Source of the DNA: Kutzneria sp. 744
GTDB lineage: Bacteria; Actinomycetota; Actinomycetes; Mycobacteriales; Pseudonocardiaceae
Reading direction: 5' to 3'
Assembly (NCBI RefSeq): GCF_000568255.1
Contig: NZ_KK037166.1
Span: forward strand, 4,849,799 to 4,895,730
DNA: 45,932 bases
The notes beneath the pieces were generated by a model. It ran no database searches, was not told the origin of the DNA, and worked only from the letters and a program-made list of their open reading frames with translations. The translations under genes were made by a program, and so were the position numbers. This document shows, piece by piece, positions 17,424 through 25,868 of this stretch. The stretch's first letter is position 1, and the number at the start of each line of letters is the position of its first letter.

Positions 17424-18980
17424 ATCCGACTGCGTGGTGACCTGTAGCACCATCTGCCGCCCTTGCCTGACTATCGTGACCCGAACGGTCTCGCCGATGG
17501 TCCGCTCGATGATCGCGACGCTGAGTTCGTCGGCCGTGCGGATGGTCCGCCCGGCGAAGTTGGTGATCACGTCGCCCTCGGCGATGCCGGCCTTGGCCGC
17601 GGCCCCGCCCTGCTTGACGTTCTGGACCTGGGCGCCGTCGGTGGACACGGCCGAGACCGACCGCGCGTTGAGGCCGATGTCGGCGTGCTTGACCTGGCCG
17701 TCCTTGATCAGGCCCTGGGCGATGCGCCGCGCGAAGTCGATCGGGATGGCGAAGCCGATGCCGATGGAGCCGCCGTCGGGGCCGCCGGCCGACAGGATGG
17801 CGCTGTTGATGCCGACCAGCGCACCGGTGTCGTCCAGCAGCGCGCCGCCGGAGTTGCCGTGGTTGATGGCGGCGTCGGTCTGGATGGCGTCGTAGGTGAC
17901 CGGCGGGTCCCCGCCGTCGCCCGCGGCCTGCAGCGGCCGGTTGACGGCGCTGACGATGCCGCTGGTGACGCTGCTGGACAGGCCGAGCGGCGAGCCGATG
18001 GCGATGACCTCGTCGCCGACGGACAGGTTGCCGGACTTGCCGAGCTGGATCACGGTCGGATTGGTCACGGCGACCTTCACCACCGCGAGGTCGGTCTTGG
18101 GGTCGCGGCCGACGATCTTGCCGTCGGTCTTGGTCCCGTCGGCGAACACCACCCGCAGCGTGGCCGACGGGTCGGACGCCGCCGCCGAGACCACGTGGTT
18201 GTTGGTGAGGATGTAGCCGGCGCCGTCGATCATGACGCCGGAGCCGAGCCCGCCGCCGGTGCCGACCTGGACCTCGATCTGCACGACGGCGGCCTGGGTG
18301 CGCTTGACGATGTCGGCCACCGAGCCCGGCGCCGGCTTCTTGCCCGAGTCGTCGACCTGGGCCAGCGTGACGGAGCTGGTCAGCGGGTTGCCGGACTGCG
18401 CGATGCCCCAGCCGGCGACACCGCCGCCGACGCCGATCAGCAGCGCCACGCCGGCCAGCGTGGCCAGTGCGACCGGCTTGACCCGGCGGCCGAACAGCAG
18501 CTCGGGCACGGACAGCATGGGGCCGGTCTTGGCGGCCGGTTTGGCCGTGGACTCGCCGTCCTTCTCGGAGCCGGCGGCCGGCGGGCCGAGGATCGCGCCG
18601 GCGCCCGGGTCACGCCACGGGTCGCGGTCGGCGGAGTCCGGCCAGAACACGGGCTCGACATCCGGCTCGGAGCCGTACGGGACAGAGCCGGGAGCGCGCT
18701 GCAACAACACGTCGTCGGCGCTGGCCGGGCGGCCGAAGGCCATGCTCAGGGCCTCGGGCGGCGGCGGGGCGAGCGCGATGGCGCCGTTGGTGGCGGCCGT
18801 GTCGGCGCGCGGCGCGAAGGCGCTGTCCACACCGTCGGGGCGGCCGAACTGGGCGGTCAGCGAGGGATCGACGGCCGGGCGGTCCAGCGGCCGGGGACCG
18901 ATGCGGCGGCCCTCGCCGTCGTCGACGCCCGAGACCGGGGTCACCGGCAACTGTTCGGGGCTGGGCGGCTGCTCGTTCAT
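17421..18980 (-). CDS. htrA: HtrA/DegP-like membrane-anchored serine protease
   Basis: A 519-residue protein. Residues 1-165 are a proline-rich, probably cytoplasmic region; a single membrane helix follows (about 169-195, [22 protein letters not shown]). The trypsin-like domain has the triad His262 (TNNHVVS), Asp298 (KTDLAVVKV) and Ser377 (GNSGGALL). A PDZ domain occupies about 430-515 ([27 protein letters not shown]). It degrades or refolds misfolded extracytoplasmic proteins. It is third in the sigE-rseA-htrA order known from mycobacteria, where SigE responds to envelope stress. ATG at 18980 is preferred over TTG at 18983; neither has a strong ribosome site, so translation may depend on upstream coupling. 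Confidence 0.93.
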   Translation of the reverse strand: MNEQPPSPEQLPVTPVSGVDDGEGRRIGPRPLDRPAVDPSLTAQFGRPDGVDSAFAPRADTAATNGAIALAPPPPEALSMAFGRPASADDVLLQRAPGSVPYGSEPDVEPVFWPDSADRDPWRDPGAGAILGPPAAGSEKDGESTAKPAAKTGPMLSVPELLFGRRVKPVALATLAGVALLIGVGGGVAGWGIAQSGNPLTSSVTLAQVDDSGKKPAPGSVADIVKRTQAAVVQIEVQVGTGGGLGSGVMIDGAGYILTNNHVVSAAASDPSATLRVVFADGTKTDGKIVGRDPKTDLAVVKVAVTNPTVIQLGKSGNLSVGDEVIAIGSPLGLSSSVTSGIVSAVNRPLQAAGDGGDPPVTYDAIQTDAAINHGNSGGALLDDTGALVGINSAILSAGGPDGGSIGIGFAIPIDFARRIAQGLIKDGQVKHADIGLNARSVSAVSTDGAQVQNVKQGGAAAKAGIAEGDVITNFAGRTIRTADELSVAIIERTIGETVRVTIVRQGRQMVLQVTTQSD

Positions 18981-19011
18981 CAACCGGAAGTGTGCCTCAC
19001 CAGCGGTGAAT

Positions 19012-19636
19012 TCACGGTGTAGGCAGCTGCGTGACCGTGGTCGGAGTGGTCGACGACTGCACCTGCATGACCTGGTTGGCGTCCACCGGCACGGTCACGT
19101 TGTCGCCGGACGGCGGGGTGTCGCCGTGCATGGTCACGATGGCGATCGCACCGAGCACCAGGCCCGACACGACGACGCCCGCACCCTGCTTGGTGCGGCG
19201 GGAGAGGCCGCGGTTGCTCAGGACCGTTAGGGACCGCCTGCGAGGGGCTGGGATGACCCGAAGGCGGGCCCGCTGCCGAAAAGGCGGAAGCTTCTCGCAT
19301 GCCCTTGCCCCGGCCGCAGCACGGTGACCAACCTGGCCGTCCTCGGTGACGCCGAAGATGTCGGGGCCGCTGGGCAGCTCCACGTCCTGGGGGATGGACA
19401 TCAGCGAAGGCCAGCAGGCCGGCCGAGGCGACCGGCGCGTTCGCCGACTTCATCGCCGACCGGGCGTGCCGCTGGGTCGCGGCCTCGGCGGCGCAGAACG
19501 GGCAGCGCGCCAGGTGCGCCGCCACACGGTCATGGGCGGTGGCCGACAGCTCGCCGTCGACGAAGGCCACCACCGCGTCCGGCAGCAGGTGCTGCTCCGG
19601 CAGGCTCGGCAGACTCCACCCGCGCAGCTCGGTCAT
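19012..19636 (-). pseudogene. rseA: Anti-sigma factor RseA, three frameshifts
   Basis: The N-terminal zinc-binding anti-sigma domain is intact for about 76 residues (DAVVAFVDGELSATAHDRVAAHLARCPFCAAEAATQ, with the HxxxCxxC motif). The reading frame then breaks. An extra A at 19407/19408 moves it to MSIPQDVELPSGPDIFGVTEDGQV; an extra A at 19330/19331 moves it to VTVLRPGQGHARSFRLFGSGPAFGSSQPLAGGP; a missing base near 19228-19232 restores LTVLSNRGLSRRTKQGAG followed by the membrane helix VVVSGLVLGAIAIV and a short extracytoplasmic tail ending at 19012. Each piece looks coding in its own frame. The ATG overlaps the sigE stop (ATGA). Either the gene is decaying or the assembly contains single-base errors; the clustering within about 180 bp leaves both open. 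Confidence 0.8.
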
Positions 19637-20235
19637 CCCACGTCCTTCCGTGCAAGCTCGGCGCGACGCTCAAGGCTCGCGCGCAGGGCCTGCCGGCCCC
19701 GGTGGATACGGCTGCGCACGGTGCCCAGCTTGACTCCGAGCGTGGCCCCGATTTCATCGTAGGACAGGCCCTCGACGTCACAAAGCACTACAGCGGCACG
19801 GAATTCCGGCGGCAGCTCGTCCAACGCGGACTGGAGGTCGGGGTCCAGGTGGGTGTCCGAGTAGACCTGCTCGGGGCTCGGGTCGTCGCCCACGAGGCGG
19901 TCGGTGTCCTCGGGCAGGCCCTCCATGCGCAGCCGTGAGCGACGGCGGGCCATGTCCAGGAAGAGGTTCGTGGTGATGCGGTGCAGCCAGCCCTCGAACG
20001 TGCCCGGCTTGTAGGAGGCCAGCGAGCGGAACACCCGGATGAAGGTCTCCTGGGTGAGGTCCTCCGCGTCGTGCTGGTTGCCCGACAGGCGGTAGGCGAG
20101 CCGGTAGACCCGGTCGGCGTGCTCGCGCACGACCTCGTCCCACGACGGCGGTGTCCAGGCGGCCTCGACCGGCGCGACGGCGACGGGGGCGGCGGCGACC
20201 GGCTCGGCGGCCGGTTCGGTCGTCTGAGTGCGCAT
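19633..20235 (-). CDS. sigE: ECF RNA polymerase sigma factor SigE
   Basis: A 200-residue ECF sigma factor. Region 2 is [68 protein letters not shown] and region 4 is [44 protein letters not shown]; both match mycobacterial SigE nearly residue for residue. It directs transcription of envelope-stress genes. ATG 20235 is chosen because GGAGG lies upstream (13 nt, rather far). An in-frame ATG at 20337 has no ribosome site and abuts a likely regulator-binding repeat; it would add 34 residues. M. tuberculosis sigE is also known to have alternative starts. It overlaps rseA by 4 bp. Confidence 0.92.
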   Translation of the reverse strand: MRTQTTEPAAEPVAAAPVAVAPVEAAWTPPSWDEVVREHADRVYRLAYRLSGNQHDAEDLTQETFIRVFRSLASYKPGTFEGWLHRITTNLFLDMARRRSRLRMEGLPEDTDRLVGDDPSPEQVYSDTHLDPDLQSALDELPPEFRAAVVLCDVEGLSYDEIGATLGVKLGTVRSRIHRGRQALRASLERRAELARKDVG

Positions 20236-20337
20236 CGGTGGTACGGCACCTCCAGCGGGCGGCTGCCCTTCGGTGGGGACAACGTGGCGGACGTCCCCGT
20301 TGTTCCCCTCTACTGTCGCCGCCGCGCTTATAACCAT

Positions 20338-20366
20338 CGTGAGAGAGGCCTGAGAGCAGTCTGAGA
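20338..20366 (-). promoter_or_regulatory. Three 11-bp-spaced direct repeats upstream of sigE
   Basis: On the minus strand TCTCAGA, TCTCAGG and TCTCACG recur at exact 11-bp intervals (20360-20366, 20349-20355, 20338-20344). A TTATAA-like -10 sequence follows near 20327-20332. One-turn spacing of direct repeats is typical of OmpR-family response regulators; MprA controls sigE in M. tuberculosis, so an MprA-like site is plausible. Confidence 0.5.
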
Positions 20367-20411
20367 ATGCTCCGATGCGGGTTGTTCACCCAGAATGGCC
20401 CTCCGCGCCGC

Positions 20412-20417
20412 TAACCT
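20412..20417 (+). promoter_or_regulatory. -10 box of O-methyltransferase gene
   Basis: TAACCT lies 8 nt before GTG 20426, consistent with leaderless transcription. Confidence 0.5.
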
Positions 20418-20425
20418 CGCACATT

Positions 20426-21043
20426 GTGACGCTCCGGGACTACGTGGACGGCTACGCCGCCGAGGACGAGGTCACCTCGGCCGCACGGGCCCGGGGGACC
20501 GAGTTGGGCTGTGTGCCCATCGGCGTCACCGGCGGGGCCGCCCTGCGTTTCCTGGCTGCGTCCCTGCAGGCCAAGGCCGTCGTGGAGATCGGCACCGGGG
20601 CCGGCGTGAGCGGCCTGTGGCTGCTCGGCGGCATGGCCCGTGACGGCGTGCTGACCTCGATCGACGTGGAGCCCGAGCACCAGCGGGTGGCCCGGCGGGC
20701 CTTCTCCGAGGCCCGGATCAGCCCCGGCCGCACCCGCCTGATCATGGGCCAGGCGCTCGACGTGCTGCCCCGGCTGACCGACGGCGGCTACGACCTGGTG
20801 TTCGTCGACGCCGCCAAGCAGGAGTACCCGCGCTACCTGGACCACGGCGTCCGGATGCTGCGCCCCGGCGGCGTCATCGCCTTCGACAACGTCTTCTGGA
20901 AGGGCAAGGTCGCCGATCCCGCCGACCGGGACGCCGAGACCCAGGCCATCCGCGAGACCAACAAGGCCGTCCGCGAGGACGACCGCCTGGTGTCGATCAT
21001 GCTCCCGGTCGGCGACGGCCTCCTCGTCGCCGCCAAGCGCTAG
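20426..21043 (+). CDS. SAM-dependent O-methyltransferase (Rv1220c type)
   Basis: A 205-residue class I methyltransferase of the catechol/caffeoyl-CoA O-methyltransferase group. The SAM-binding motif I is VVEIGTGAGVSGLWLL, motif II LTSIDVEPEHQRVARRAF, and the metal-binding acidic site is YDLVFVDAAKQEYPRYLDHGVRMLRPGGVIAFDNVFW. The substrate is unknown. It is divergent from sigE, as in mycobacteria. GTG 20426 is chosen because of the -10 box; an ATG at 20375 in the same frame would lie upstream of that box. The last 4 bp (CTAG region) overlap the stop of the convergent tetR gene. Confidence 0.88.
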   Translation: MTLRDYVDGYAAEDEVTSAARARGTELGCVPIGVTGGAALRFLAASLQAKAVVEIGTGAGVSGLWLLGGMARDGVLTSIDVEPEHQRVARRAFSEARISPGRTRLIMGQALDVLPRLTDGGYDLVFVDAAKQEYPRYLDHGVRMLRPGGVIAFDNVFWKGKVADPADRDAETQAIRETNKAVREDDRLVSIMLPVGDGLLVAAKR

Positions 21044-21609
21044 CCCAGCGACAGGCTCGCCGCTCGGAGGTCGTTCAGGGCCTTCAGGGCGTGTGGGGCG
21101 AGGTCGTCGTCACCGCTGTCCGACCACGCCGCGTACCCGCGCTTGAAGGCCAGAACCCCCAGCTCACCGGCCAGCGCCGCGGTCGCGTCGGGCACGCCGC
21201 GAGCCACCAGGGCGGCGGTCATGGCGGCGGCGAGGCTGACGCTCTTGAGGGCGTCCCGCTCCTGGAGTTCGGCGCTGGCGGCGACGGCGGCCCTCAGGCG
21301 TGGGCCGAGCTCGCGGTTCATCGGCCCCATCGCGCCGGACGCCCGTACGAGGCCGGCCGCGACGGCCTCCAGGGGACTGGCCGCCGCCGGCGCCTCGGCG
21401 ATGCCTTCGGCCAGCAGCCGGCTCAGCGTCTCCTGCCCGGCCACCAGCAGCTCCCGCTTGTCGGAGAAGTGCCGGAAGAAGGTGCTTTTCGTGACGCCCG
21501 CGCGCTCGGCGATCTGGGCGACCGTGGTGGCGTCGTAGCCCTGCTCGGTGAACAGGTCGACGGCCGCCACGACCAGGCGTTCCCGCGCCCCCGGTTCCCA
21601 TCGGCCCAT
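21040..21609 (-). CDS. TetR-family transcriptional regulator
   Basis: A 189-residue repressor. The N-terminal helix-turn-helix is ARERLVVAAVDLFTEQGYDATTVAQIAERAGVTKSTFFRHFSDKRELL; the C-terminal ligand domain is alanine rich. MGRWEPGAR is the usual N-terminus of this subgroup, and TATGAT ends 7 nt before this ATG at 21609 (leaderless); ATG codons at 21618 and 21621 overlap that box. Two matching palindromic operators lie in the gap to the divergent epimerase gene, so it very probably represses both itself and that gene. The effector is unknown. Confidence 0.92.
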   Translation of the reverse strand: MGRWEPGARERLVVAAVDLFTEQGYDATTVAQIAERAGVTKSTFFRHFSDKRELLVAGQETLSRLLAEGIAEAPAAASPLEAVAAGLVRASGAMGPMNRELGPRLRAAVAASAELQERDALKSVSLAAAMTAALVARGVPDATAALAGELGVLAFKRGYAAWSDSGDDDLAPHALKALNDLRAASLSLG

Positions 21610-21622
21610 GGCGCCCATCATA

Positions 21623-21680
21623 GGTGATGGGACTCTTGTCCCATCACCGTGCTAGCGTGACGGGACAAGAGTCCCATCAC
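21623..21680. promoter_or_regulatory. Twin TetR operators between tetR and epimerase
   Basis: Operator 1 (21623-21648) is a perfect 11-bp inverted repeat, GGTGATGGGAC/GTCCCATCACC around TCTT, just upstream of the tetR -10 box TATGAT (21617-21622, minus). Operator 2 (21657-21680) is the same half-site pair, GTGACGGGAC/GTCCCATCAC around AAGA, with one mismatch, overlapping a plus-strand TAGCGT -10 box (21653-21658). Confidence 0.8.
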
Positions 21681-21694
21681 TACGGGAGCGTCCC

Positions 21695-22576
21695 ATGCGC
21701 GTTTTTGTCACCGGCGGCACCGGCCTGATCGGCTCCGCCGTCGTCACCGAGCTCCTGAACAACGGCCATTCCGTCCTCGCACTCGCCCGCTCCGACGCCT
21801 CCGCGCAGGCTGCCCTGGCCGCCGGCGCCGAGCCCGTCCGCGGCGGCCTGTCCGACCTGGACACGCTGCGTTCCGGCGCCGCCCAGGCCGACGGCGTGAT
21901 CCACCTGGCCTTCAGCAACGACTTCAGCAGCGCCGAGGCCGTCGCCAGCGGCGTCGCCGAGGAGAGCGCCGCCCTCGCCGCCATGGGCGAGGCGCTGATC
22001 GGCAGCGGCAAGCCCTTCGTCACCTGCTCCGGCACGCCGTGGGTGCCCGGCCGCCTCTCCACCGAGGCCGACGTCGTGCCGACCGATGGTCCCGTCGGCG
22101 GCCGTGGCCGCGCCGTCACGGCCGTCCTCGACCTGGCGTCACGGGGCGTTCGCAGCTCTGCCGTGCGCCTGCCCCGCACCGTTCACAACGAGGGCCAGGG
22201 CGGCTTCGCCGGCGTCCTGACCGGCATCGCCCGCCAGACCGGCGTCTCCGGCTACCCCGGCGACGGCTCCCAGCGCTGGCCCGCCGTGCACGCCCTCGAC
22301 GCCGCCGCCCTCTTCCGGCTCGCCCTGGAGCAGGCCCCCGCCGGCACCGCCTGGCACGCCGTGGCCGACGAGGGTGATCAGGTGCGGGACATCGCCGCCG
22401 TCATCGGCCGCCGCCTGGGCCTGCCGGTCTCGTCGGTGCCCGTCGAGACCTACGGCCCGCTCGGGCTGATCTTCGCCAACGACCAGCCCTCGTCCAGCGC
22501 GCACACCCAGCAGACCCTCGGCTGGCAGCCCAAGCACCCCAGCCTGCTGGCCGACCTGGAGCTCCTCCAGCCGTGA
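21695..22576 (+). CDS. NAD(P)-dependent epimerase/dehydratase family protein (atypical SDR)
   Basis: A 293-residue Rossmann-fold protein beginning MRVFVTGGTGLIGSAVVTELL, a complete nucleotide-binding GxxGxxG motif. The body (GVIHLAFSNDFSSAEAVASG, then FVTCSGTPWVPGRL, SAVRLPRTVH and YPGDGSQRWPAVHALDAAALFRLALE) is that of extended, atypical short-chain dehydrogenases; the classical Tyr-x-x-x-Lys pair is not visible, so catalysis may differ or be absent. GGGAG is 6 nt before the ATG. It is divergent from tetR with shared operators and is presumably induced by the TetR ligand. The substrate is unknown. Confidence 0.88.
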   Translation: MRVFVTGGTGLIGSAVVTELLNNGHSVLALARSDASAQAALAAGAEPVRGGLSDLDTLRSGAAQADGVIHLAFSNDFSSAEAVASGVAEESAALAAMGEALIGSGKPFVTCSGTPWVPGRLSTEADVVPTDGPVGGRGRAVTAVLDLASRGVRSSAVRLPRTVHNEGQGGFAGVLTGIARQTGVSGYPGDGSQRWPAVHALDAAALFRLALEQAPAGTAWHAVADEGDQVRDIAAVIGRRLGLPVSSVPVETYGPLGLIFANDQPSSSAHTQQTLGWQPKHPSLLADLELLQP

Positions 22577-22590
22577 ACGCAGCACTTCTT

Positions 22591-22643
22591 GCCACATGCG
22601 CTTCCTATGTGGCGCCAGCTGCCACATAGGAAGCGCATGTGGC
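22591..22643. repeat. Dispersed palindromic repeat, copy 1
   Basis: Two perfectly complementary 23-nt arms (beginning GCCACATGCGCTTCC) around the 7-nt loop GCCAGCT. It lies between two convergent genes and probably also works as a terminator. Three further copies are at 28252, 45471 and 45540. Confidence 0.9.
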
Positions 22644-22693
22644 AGAAGCCCGAAGCTGATGATCTTGGCCAAGCGATCAAGCCGCCAACCCGG

Positions 22694-23356
22694 CTAGGAT
22701 TTGCGATCCGGGGGCCCATCCCCCGCGGCGGCTGTGGGCATGGGGGTTGACCTGCGGTTCAGCACGGCGGCCGAAAGCGCGTGCCACTGATCGTCCGATC
22801 GCTCACGTCCTGGCCAGCTGTAGTCGTAGCTCAGCGAGAAGGTGCGGGCGATCCAGTCGCCGGCATCCTCGGCGAGGTCGGGACCGGTGCCCAGCTCGTC
22901 CAGGACCTCTCGCACCTCGGCCAGCTCGGCGGAGCGGTCGGCGGCGGTGTGCAGGGCCCCGTCCTGAAAAGTCAGTTCGCGAACGTGGGTGAAGAGCCAG
23001 GCCGGCACGAACCCCATGCGCACGCCGGGGCCGACGAAGTCGTTGCCGATGAGCGTGCGCCCGGTGAAGGCGACCGGCATGGCCATCCCTTGGTACTGCC
23101 AGCCGTAGTCACCAATCACCGGGCGCACGCCGCCGATCGGACCGGGCTCGTCGTCCGATCCGAGTACGAGCTGCCGCAGCACAAACCGCCGCCGGACGAC
23201 GGCGTAGTGGCAGATGAAGCCGCGGTAGCAACCGGTGCCGAGCCACCGCGGCTCGACGTCGTGCTGGACCGGGTCGAACAGGCCGGAGCCGTCGACCGCG
23301 GTCAGCGCGAACCGCTTGTGCTCGAAGCGCACCTCGTCCGGGTGTTGCCCGGTCAT
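22694..23356 (-). CDS. Conserved hypothetical protein
   Basis: A 220-residue protein I do not recognise. It lacks a signal peptide and membrane helices. Tryptophan, tyrosine and glycine are frequent (RWLGTGCYRGFICHYAVVRRRFVLRQLVLG, GDYGWQYQGMAMPVAFTGRTLIGNDFV), suggesting a beta-rich fold, and the last 25 residues look disordered. GAGG lies 5 nt before the ATG at 23356. It is immediately upstream on the minus strand... it ends at 22694 against the palindromic repeat and starts 19 bp beyond the glgC stop, so read-through from glgC is likely. Confidence 0.75.
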   Translation of the reverse strand: MTGQHPDEVRFEHKRFALTAVDGSGLFDPVQHDVEPRWLGTGCYRGFICHYAVVRRRFVLRQLVLGSDDEPGPIGGVRPVIGDYGWQYQGMAMPVAFTGRTLIGNDFVGPGVRMGFVPAWLFTHVRELTFQDGALHTAADRSAELAEVREVLDELGTGPDLAEDAGDWIARTFSLSYDYSWPGRERSDDQWHALSAAVLNRRSTPMPTAAAGDGPPDRKS

Positions 23357-23375
23357 GTTCCCCTCGAAACAAGAG

Positions 23376-24593
23376 CTACTCGGCGCGCGCTCCCTTGCCG
23401 AGCACGACGACTCCACTCGCGCTGACGGTGTAGTGCTCCAGGTCGTACGCGCGGTCGACGCCGACCATGGCGCCGTCGGTGACGACGACGTTCTTGTCGA
23501 GGATGGCCTTGCGCACCACGGCGCCCTTGCCGATGCGGACGCCGGGCAGCAGGACGCTGCCCTCGACGATGGCACCGGATTCGACGACGACGTCGGAGCT
23601 GACCACGGACTCCCGCACGGTGGCGCCGGAGATGATCGAGCCGGGCCCGACGATGGACTCCACGGCCATGCCGCCGTTGACGAACTTGGCCGGCGGCAGG
23701 GGCGGGGTGGCGGTGCGGATGGGCCACGCCTGGTTGTAGAGGTTGAACACCGGGTGCACGGACACGAGGTCCATGTGGGCGTCGTAGTAGGCGTCCAGGG
23801 TCCCGACGTCCCGCCAGTAGCCGCGGTCCCGCTCGGTGGCGCCGGGCACGACGTTGTCGTCGAAGTCGTAGACGTAGGCGCTGCCGGCGTCGACCAGCAT
23901 GGGGATGATGTTGCCGCCCATGTCGTGGTCGGAGTCGGGGTCGGCGGCGTCGGTGCGCAACGCGTCGAGCAGCGCCTCGGTGGTGAACACGTAGTTGCCC
24001 ATGGACGCGAAGGTCACGTCGGGGTCGTCGGGCACGTGCGGCGGATCGGCCGGCTTCTCCAGGAACCGGGTGATCCGGCCGTCAGCGTCGGAGTCGATGC
24101 AGCCGAAGGCCTTGGCCTCGGCCCGCGGCACCCGGATGCCGGCGACGGTGACCCCGCAGCCGGATTCGATGTGCTGCTCGACCATCTGCCCCGGATCCAT
24201 CCGGTACACGTGGTCGGCGCCGAAGACGACGATGTAGTCGGGTTTCTCGTCGTGCACGAGGTTGAGCGACTGGAAGATCGCGTCGGCGCTGCCGGTGTAC
24301 CAGCGTGGCCCGAGCCGCTGTTGCGCCGGCACGGGGGTGATGTACTGCCCGAGCACACTGGACAGCCGCCACGTGGTGGAGATGTGGCGGTCCAACGAGT
24401 GCGACTTGTACTGGGTCAGCACGCACAGCTTGGACATGCCGGCGTTGACGAGGTTGGACAGCACGAAGTCGATAAGTCTGTAGTTGCCGCCGAACGGCAC
24501 CGCAGGCTTGGCCCGGTCCGCGGTCAGGGGCCACAACCGCTTGCCCTCACCGCCGGCGAGCACGATTCCCAGAACGTGGGGCTGGCCCTTCAC
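23376..24593 (-). CDS. glgC: Glucose-1-phosphate adenylyltransferase
   Basis: A 405-residue ADP-glucose pyrophosphorylase: ATP plus glucose-1-phosphate gives ADP-glucose and PPi. The nucleotidyltransferase signature [39 protein letters not shown], the substrate loop [14 protein letters not shown] and the C-terminal left-handed beta-helix ([45 protein letters not shown]) are all present. Length is normal. The start is GTG at 24593 with TAGGGT 8 nt upstream. It is divergent from glgM, as in mycobacteria, where the two enzymes feed alpha-glucan synthesis by way of maltose-1-phosphate. Confidence 0.95.
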   Translation of the reverse strand: MKGQPHVLGIVLAGGEGKRLWPLTADRAKPAVPFGGNYRLIDFVLSNLVNAGMSKLCVLTQYKSHSLDRHISTTWRLSSVLGQYITPVPAQQRLGPRWYTGSADAIFQSLNLVHDEKPDYIVVFGADHVYRMDPGQMVEQHIESGCGVTVAGIRVPRAEAKAFGCIDSDADGRITRFLEKPADPPHVPDDPDVTFASMGNYVFTTEALLDALRTDAADPDSDHDMGGNIIPMLVDAGSAYVYDFDDNVVPGATERDRGYWRDVGTLDAYYDAHMDLVSVHPVFNLYNQAWPIRTATPPLPPAKFVNGGMAVESIVGPGSIISGATVRESVVSSDVVVESGAIVEGSVLLPGVRIGKGAVVRKAILDKNVVVTDGAMVGVDRAYDLEHYTVSASGVVVLGKGARAE

Positions 24594-24601
24594 GATCAGT
24601 G

Positions 24602-24625
24602 ACCCTATCCGCCGGGCACTAGGTT
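24602..24625. promoter_or_regulatory. Divergent leaderless promoters, glgC / glgM
   Basis: TAGGGT (24602-24607, minus) is 8 nt before the glgC GTG; TAGGTT (24620-24625, plus) is 7 nt before the glgM GTG at 24633. The two boxes are 12 bp apart and do not overlap. Confidence 0.55.
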
Positions 24626-24632
24626 GTCAGCT

Positions 24633-25784
24633 GTGCGGATCGGATTACTGACACGCGAGTACCCGCCCGAGGTGTACGGCGGGGCAGGCGTCCATGTCGG
24701 CTTCCTCGTGCCACGGCTGCGCGAGATCGTCGACGTCGACGTGCACTGTTTCGGTGGTGAGCGGCCGGATGCGACCGCCCACCAGCCGGCGCCGAGCCTC
24801 AGGGACGCGAACCCGGCACTGTCCACGCTGTCCGTCGACCTGGAGATCACGGCCGCGGTGGAGGGCGTGGACCTCGTGCATTCACATACGTGGTACGCCA
24901 ACTTCGCCGGTCATGTGGCGAAGATCCTGCACGGCGTGCCGCACGTGATCACGGCCCACTCGCTGGAGCCGAGGCGACCGTGGAAGGCCGAACAGCTCGG
25001 CGGGGGCTACCGGTTGTCGTCCTGGGTGGAGCGCACGGCCTACGAGTCGGCGGACGCGATCATCGCGGTCAGCGACGGCATGCGGGCCGACGTCCTGGAC
25101 TGCTACCCGGCGCTGGACCCGGCCCGGGTGCACGTTGTCCGCAACGGGATCGACACGACGCTCTACGAGTCCGTGACCGGCACCGACGCGCTGACCGAGC
25201 ACGGGATCGACCCGGCGAAGCCGATCGTGGCGTTCGTGGGCCGGATCACCCGGCAGAAGGGCGTCGGGCACCTGGTCGCGGCGGCGCACCGGATCTCCGG
25301 GGACGCCCAGCTGGTGCTGTGCGCGGGCGCGCCGGACACGCCGGAGATCGCCGCGGAGACCGAGGCGGCGGTGGCCGAGCTGGCCAAGGCCCGCCCGGGC
25401 GTGTTCTGGATCCAGGAGATGCTGCCGACCGAAGAGGTCAAGCAGGTGCTCAGCCACGCCACGGTTTTTGTCTGCCCGTCGGTGTACGAGCCGCTGGGCA
25501 TCGTGAACCTGGAGGCCATGGCCTGCGGCACCGCGGTCGTCGCGTCGGACGTGGGCGGCATCCCGGAGGTCGTGGACGACGGCGTCACCGGGCTGCTGGT
25601 GCACTACGACGAGGCCGACACCGAGACGTTCCGCACGGATCTGGCGGCGGCGATCTCGCGGGTGCTGGCCGATCCGGCGCGGGCGGCGGAAATGGGCCGC
25701 GCGGGCCGTGACCGGGCAGTTCGGGAGTTTTCGTGGGGCGGCGTGGCGGCGCAGACGGTCGACGTCTACCGCAGTGTGATTTAG
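24633..25784 (+). CDS. glgM: GT4 glycosyltransferase, alpha-maltose-1-phosphate synthase / glycogen synthase
   Basis: A 383-residue GT-B glycosyltransferase. The N-terminal domain starts RIGLLTREYPPEVYGGAGVHVGFLVPRLRE; the donor-binding C-terminal domain has PIVAFVGRITRQKGVGHLVAAAH and the EPLGIVNLEAMACGTAVVASDVGGIPEVV motif with the paired Glu residues. The close mycobacterial homologue (Rv1212c) uses ADP-glucose from GlgC to make maltose-1-phosphate; older annotations call it GlgA. That specific activity here is inference. GTG 24633 is preferred over TTG 24624 because of the -10 box. The stop codon lies within a CRP-like operator serving the next gene. Confidence 0.9.
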   Translation: MRIGLLTREYPPEVYGGAGVHVGFLVPRLREIVDVDVHCFGGERPDATAHQPAPSLRDANPALSTLSVDLEITAAVEGVDLVHSHTWYANFAGHVAKILHGVPHVITAHSLEPRRPWKAEQLGGGYRLSSWVERTAYESADAIIAVSDGMRADVLDCYPALDPARVHVVRNGIDTTLYESVTGTDALTEHGIDPAKPIVAFVGRITRQKGVGHLVAAAHRISGDAQLVLCAGAPDTPEIAAETEAAVAELAKARPGVFWIQEMLPTEEVKQVLSHATVFVCPSVYEPLGIVNLEAMACGTAVVASDVGGIPEVVDDGVTGLLVHYDEADTETFRTDLAAAISRVLADPARAAEMGRAGRDRAVREFSWGGVAAQTVDVYRSVI

Positions 25785-25790
25785 GTCACG
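25775..25790 (+). promoter_or_regulatory. CRP/GlxR-like site upstream of lipoprotein gene
   Basis: TGTGA TTTAGG TCACG fits the TGTGA-N6-TCACA consensus of cAMP-receptor-type regulators in 9 of 10 positions. It overlaps the glgM stop and lies about 80 bp before the lipoprotein start. Confidence 0.5.
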
Positions 25791-25868
25791 TTTGGTCACG
25801 GCAACCCGGAACCCGCGCCGGCCACCTTTACCCGATAGAGCGACTTTGATCGAGCTATCGGAGGACGG

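Noticed and set aside
20236-20337. Longer SigE starting at ATG 20337.
   Set aside because: It has no ribosome site or -10 box at leaderless distance and abuts the direct-repeat site; kept only as an alternative.
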